Source: Candidatus Wirthbacteria bacterium CG2_30_54_11
Lineage (GTDB): Bacteria; Patescibacteriota; CG2-30-54-11
Length of the DNA: 7,770 nucleotides
Direction of reading: 5' to 3'
Assembly: GCA_001873755.1 (NCBI GenBank)
Contig: MNZT01000079.1
Location: 1 to 7,770 of the forward strand
Both the position numbers and the translations under genes were made by a program. A model generated the notes under the pieces. It searched no databases and was not told the origin of the DNA. It saw nothing but the letters and a program-made list of their open reading frames with translations. This document shows, one piece after another, positions 6,895 through 7,770 of this stretch. Each line of letters begins with the position of its first letter. The first letter of the stretch is position 1.

Positions 6895-7770
6895 CATCAT
6901 CAGTTACTCTCGCGAGCATTTTTACAGTATGTTCATAAACTTCGAGATGAGCATTTCCTGTATGCATTGCTATGTCGTTCTGCGCCAATTCAATGTAGTG
7001 TCCTCTGAAATGAGCATCATCTTTAATCTTGATTACGAGTTTGTACCAGTCATCCGTCGTAATTGCGATTTTCCCCGAAGCCCAGAGCGAGGGATAAATA
7101 TCAGCATAGAGTCTTTTCATCATCTCATTTGTGGCGTACAAGGCTACGGGAACACCATTTCCGAGTGCTTCAGCCGCTACGAGGCCAAAAGTTTCGTAAA
7201 ATGAACAAAACGGTACAATGGCATTCGATTGTTTGGCGTAGCTAAATACTTCCGATTGAATATATGAGCCCAAGAATACAATTCGTTCTTCAAGGTTAAG
7301 ATGTCTGGCATCCAATTGATTGATTCGGGCACGAATTTTATCAAGTTCAGCCTTCTGGATTGTTCCTGCGAAGAACAATCTTGTGGTTAATCGTGGATTA
7401 ATTTTAAGGATGTGTATCAAAAGTTCTACCATGGTGATAGTGTTTTTTTGATCACAGATGCGTCCTATAGCAAATAAATCATCTGAAGTTATTGTAATCT
7501 CATCAAGTTTTTTCGTATTGCAGACATCATCTATCTTATGCATTGCAGACAAGGGAGTTGCACATTCCTTGATTTGTTTCTCAAATCGATTTGCAGCGGC
7601 ATCAGAAATTGGCGGAACATCTACTTTATTAATCCGAGCCTCAAATACATTCTATCGAAGCATATTGAACTTTTGGGGCATGAAAGAATGCCTGAACAGT
7701 CTTGGGTCGCTTTTGGAAAGAACGCATGATGGAAAGGACTGTCGATTTGAGTTCCTTCCGATTGGAAGGA
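6797..7770 (-). pseudogene. GT4-type glycosyltransferase, frameshifted and cut by window edge
   Basis: From 7651 down to 6797 one frame is open and ends in TGA. It holds the nucleotide-sugar-binding half of a retaining GT-B glycosyltransferase: DDLFAIGRICDQKNTITMVELL (a GRL...K-like start of the second Rossmann domain), RIVFLGSYIQSEVFSYAKQSNAIV, then FYETFGLVAAEALGNGVPVA with the paired Glu (E-x7-E) of family GT4. TTG at 7552 and ATG at 7543 are internal, because coding-like sequence (INKVDVPPISDAAANRFEKQ) continues up to a stop at 7652-7654. From the right edge a different frame is open to a stop at 7621-7623 and reads plausibly as the preceding part (SGILSCPKSSICFDRMYLRLGL). One missing base between 7624 and 7651 would join the two. 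The last 31 residues (about MPTDSLSPPAQTHTAPSLHH onward) are antisense to the end of tkt and look non-native. The region is AT-rich, unlike the core genes. Acceptor sugar and pathway cannot be told; a surface polysaccharide role is typical of the family. Confidence 0.7.
6895..6930. other. Composition boundary between tkt and the AT-rich glycosyltransferase region
   Basis: The change from GC-rich core to AT-rich flank occurs right after the tkt stop codon. The segment contains the 8-base palindrome CTCGCGAG (909-916 of the 6000s block, that is 6909-6916) followed by ATTTTT, but no stem-loop with a usable loop, so I do not call a terminator for either strand. The convergent - strand frame passes straight through into tkt. 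The abruptness suggests an old recombination or insertion edge. Confidence 0.4.

Noticed and set aside
6895..6925. Possible terminator after tkt (CTCGCGAG followed by ATTTTT)
   Set aside because: The palindrome has no loop and the T-run is short, so it does not make a credible intrinsic terminator.
6929..7204. 91-codon + strand open frame over the glycosyltransferase region
   Set aside because: It is antisense to the GT4 motif block and has no convincing ribosome site or domain.
7621..7654. Programmed -1 frameshift in the glycosyltransferase
   Set aside because: No X-XXY-YYZ slippery heptamer is present in the overlap and no downstream stimulatory structure is evident.

Overview
The window holds a compact block of chromosomal housekeeping genes on the + strand (about 274-6894). 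Both edges carry DNA of a different character. The core is moderately GC-rich (35 of 60 bases in 4501-4560 are G or C). The left edge is the tail of an IS5-type insertion sequence. The right edge is AT-rich (23 of 60 G+C in 7201-7260; 20 of 60 in 7381-7440) and carries a damaged glycosyltransferase gene on the - strand. The organism is a bacterium, since it has bacterial MinC, PheRS beta and transketolase. I cannot place it firmly. A minC lying next to a pheT that has no adjacent pheS, together with a bacterial endonuclease Q homologue, would fit a Synergistota-like or Firmicute-like anaerobe, but that is only a guess.

Layout: (1) 1-226, the 3' end of a DDE transposase gene and the presumed right terminal inverted repeat. 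(2) 274-1572, a PHP-domain endonuclease Q-like DNA repair enzyme with an intact metal-site set and a four-cysteine zinc site. (3) 1631-2314, minC, with its own likely extended -10 promoter and a GTG start chosen from a strong Shine-Dalgarno sequence. (4) 2338-4842, pheT. (5) 4882-6894, tkt. (6) 6797-7770 on the - strand, a GT4-type glycosyltransferase that is cut by the window edge, frameshifted near 7624-7651, and runs antisense into the end of tkt.

minC, pheT and tkt are separated by only 23 and 39 bp with no terminator hairpin between them, so they probably share a transcript. endoQ may be read into the same unit, with the minC promoter as an internal start. The gene functions (deaminated-base repair, septum placement, Phe-tRNA charging, pentose phosphate carbon exchange) are unrelated, so this looks like a housekeeping operon of convenience.

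I did not find evidence for a new multi-gene system. The points most worth a second look are the bacterial endonuclease Q homologue, the orphan minC that retains its MinD-binding motif, the Asp-to-Glu change in the transketolase metal motif, and the decayed, AT-rich glycosyltransferase joined exactly at the tkt stop codon.
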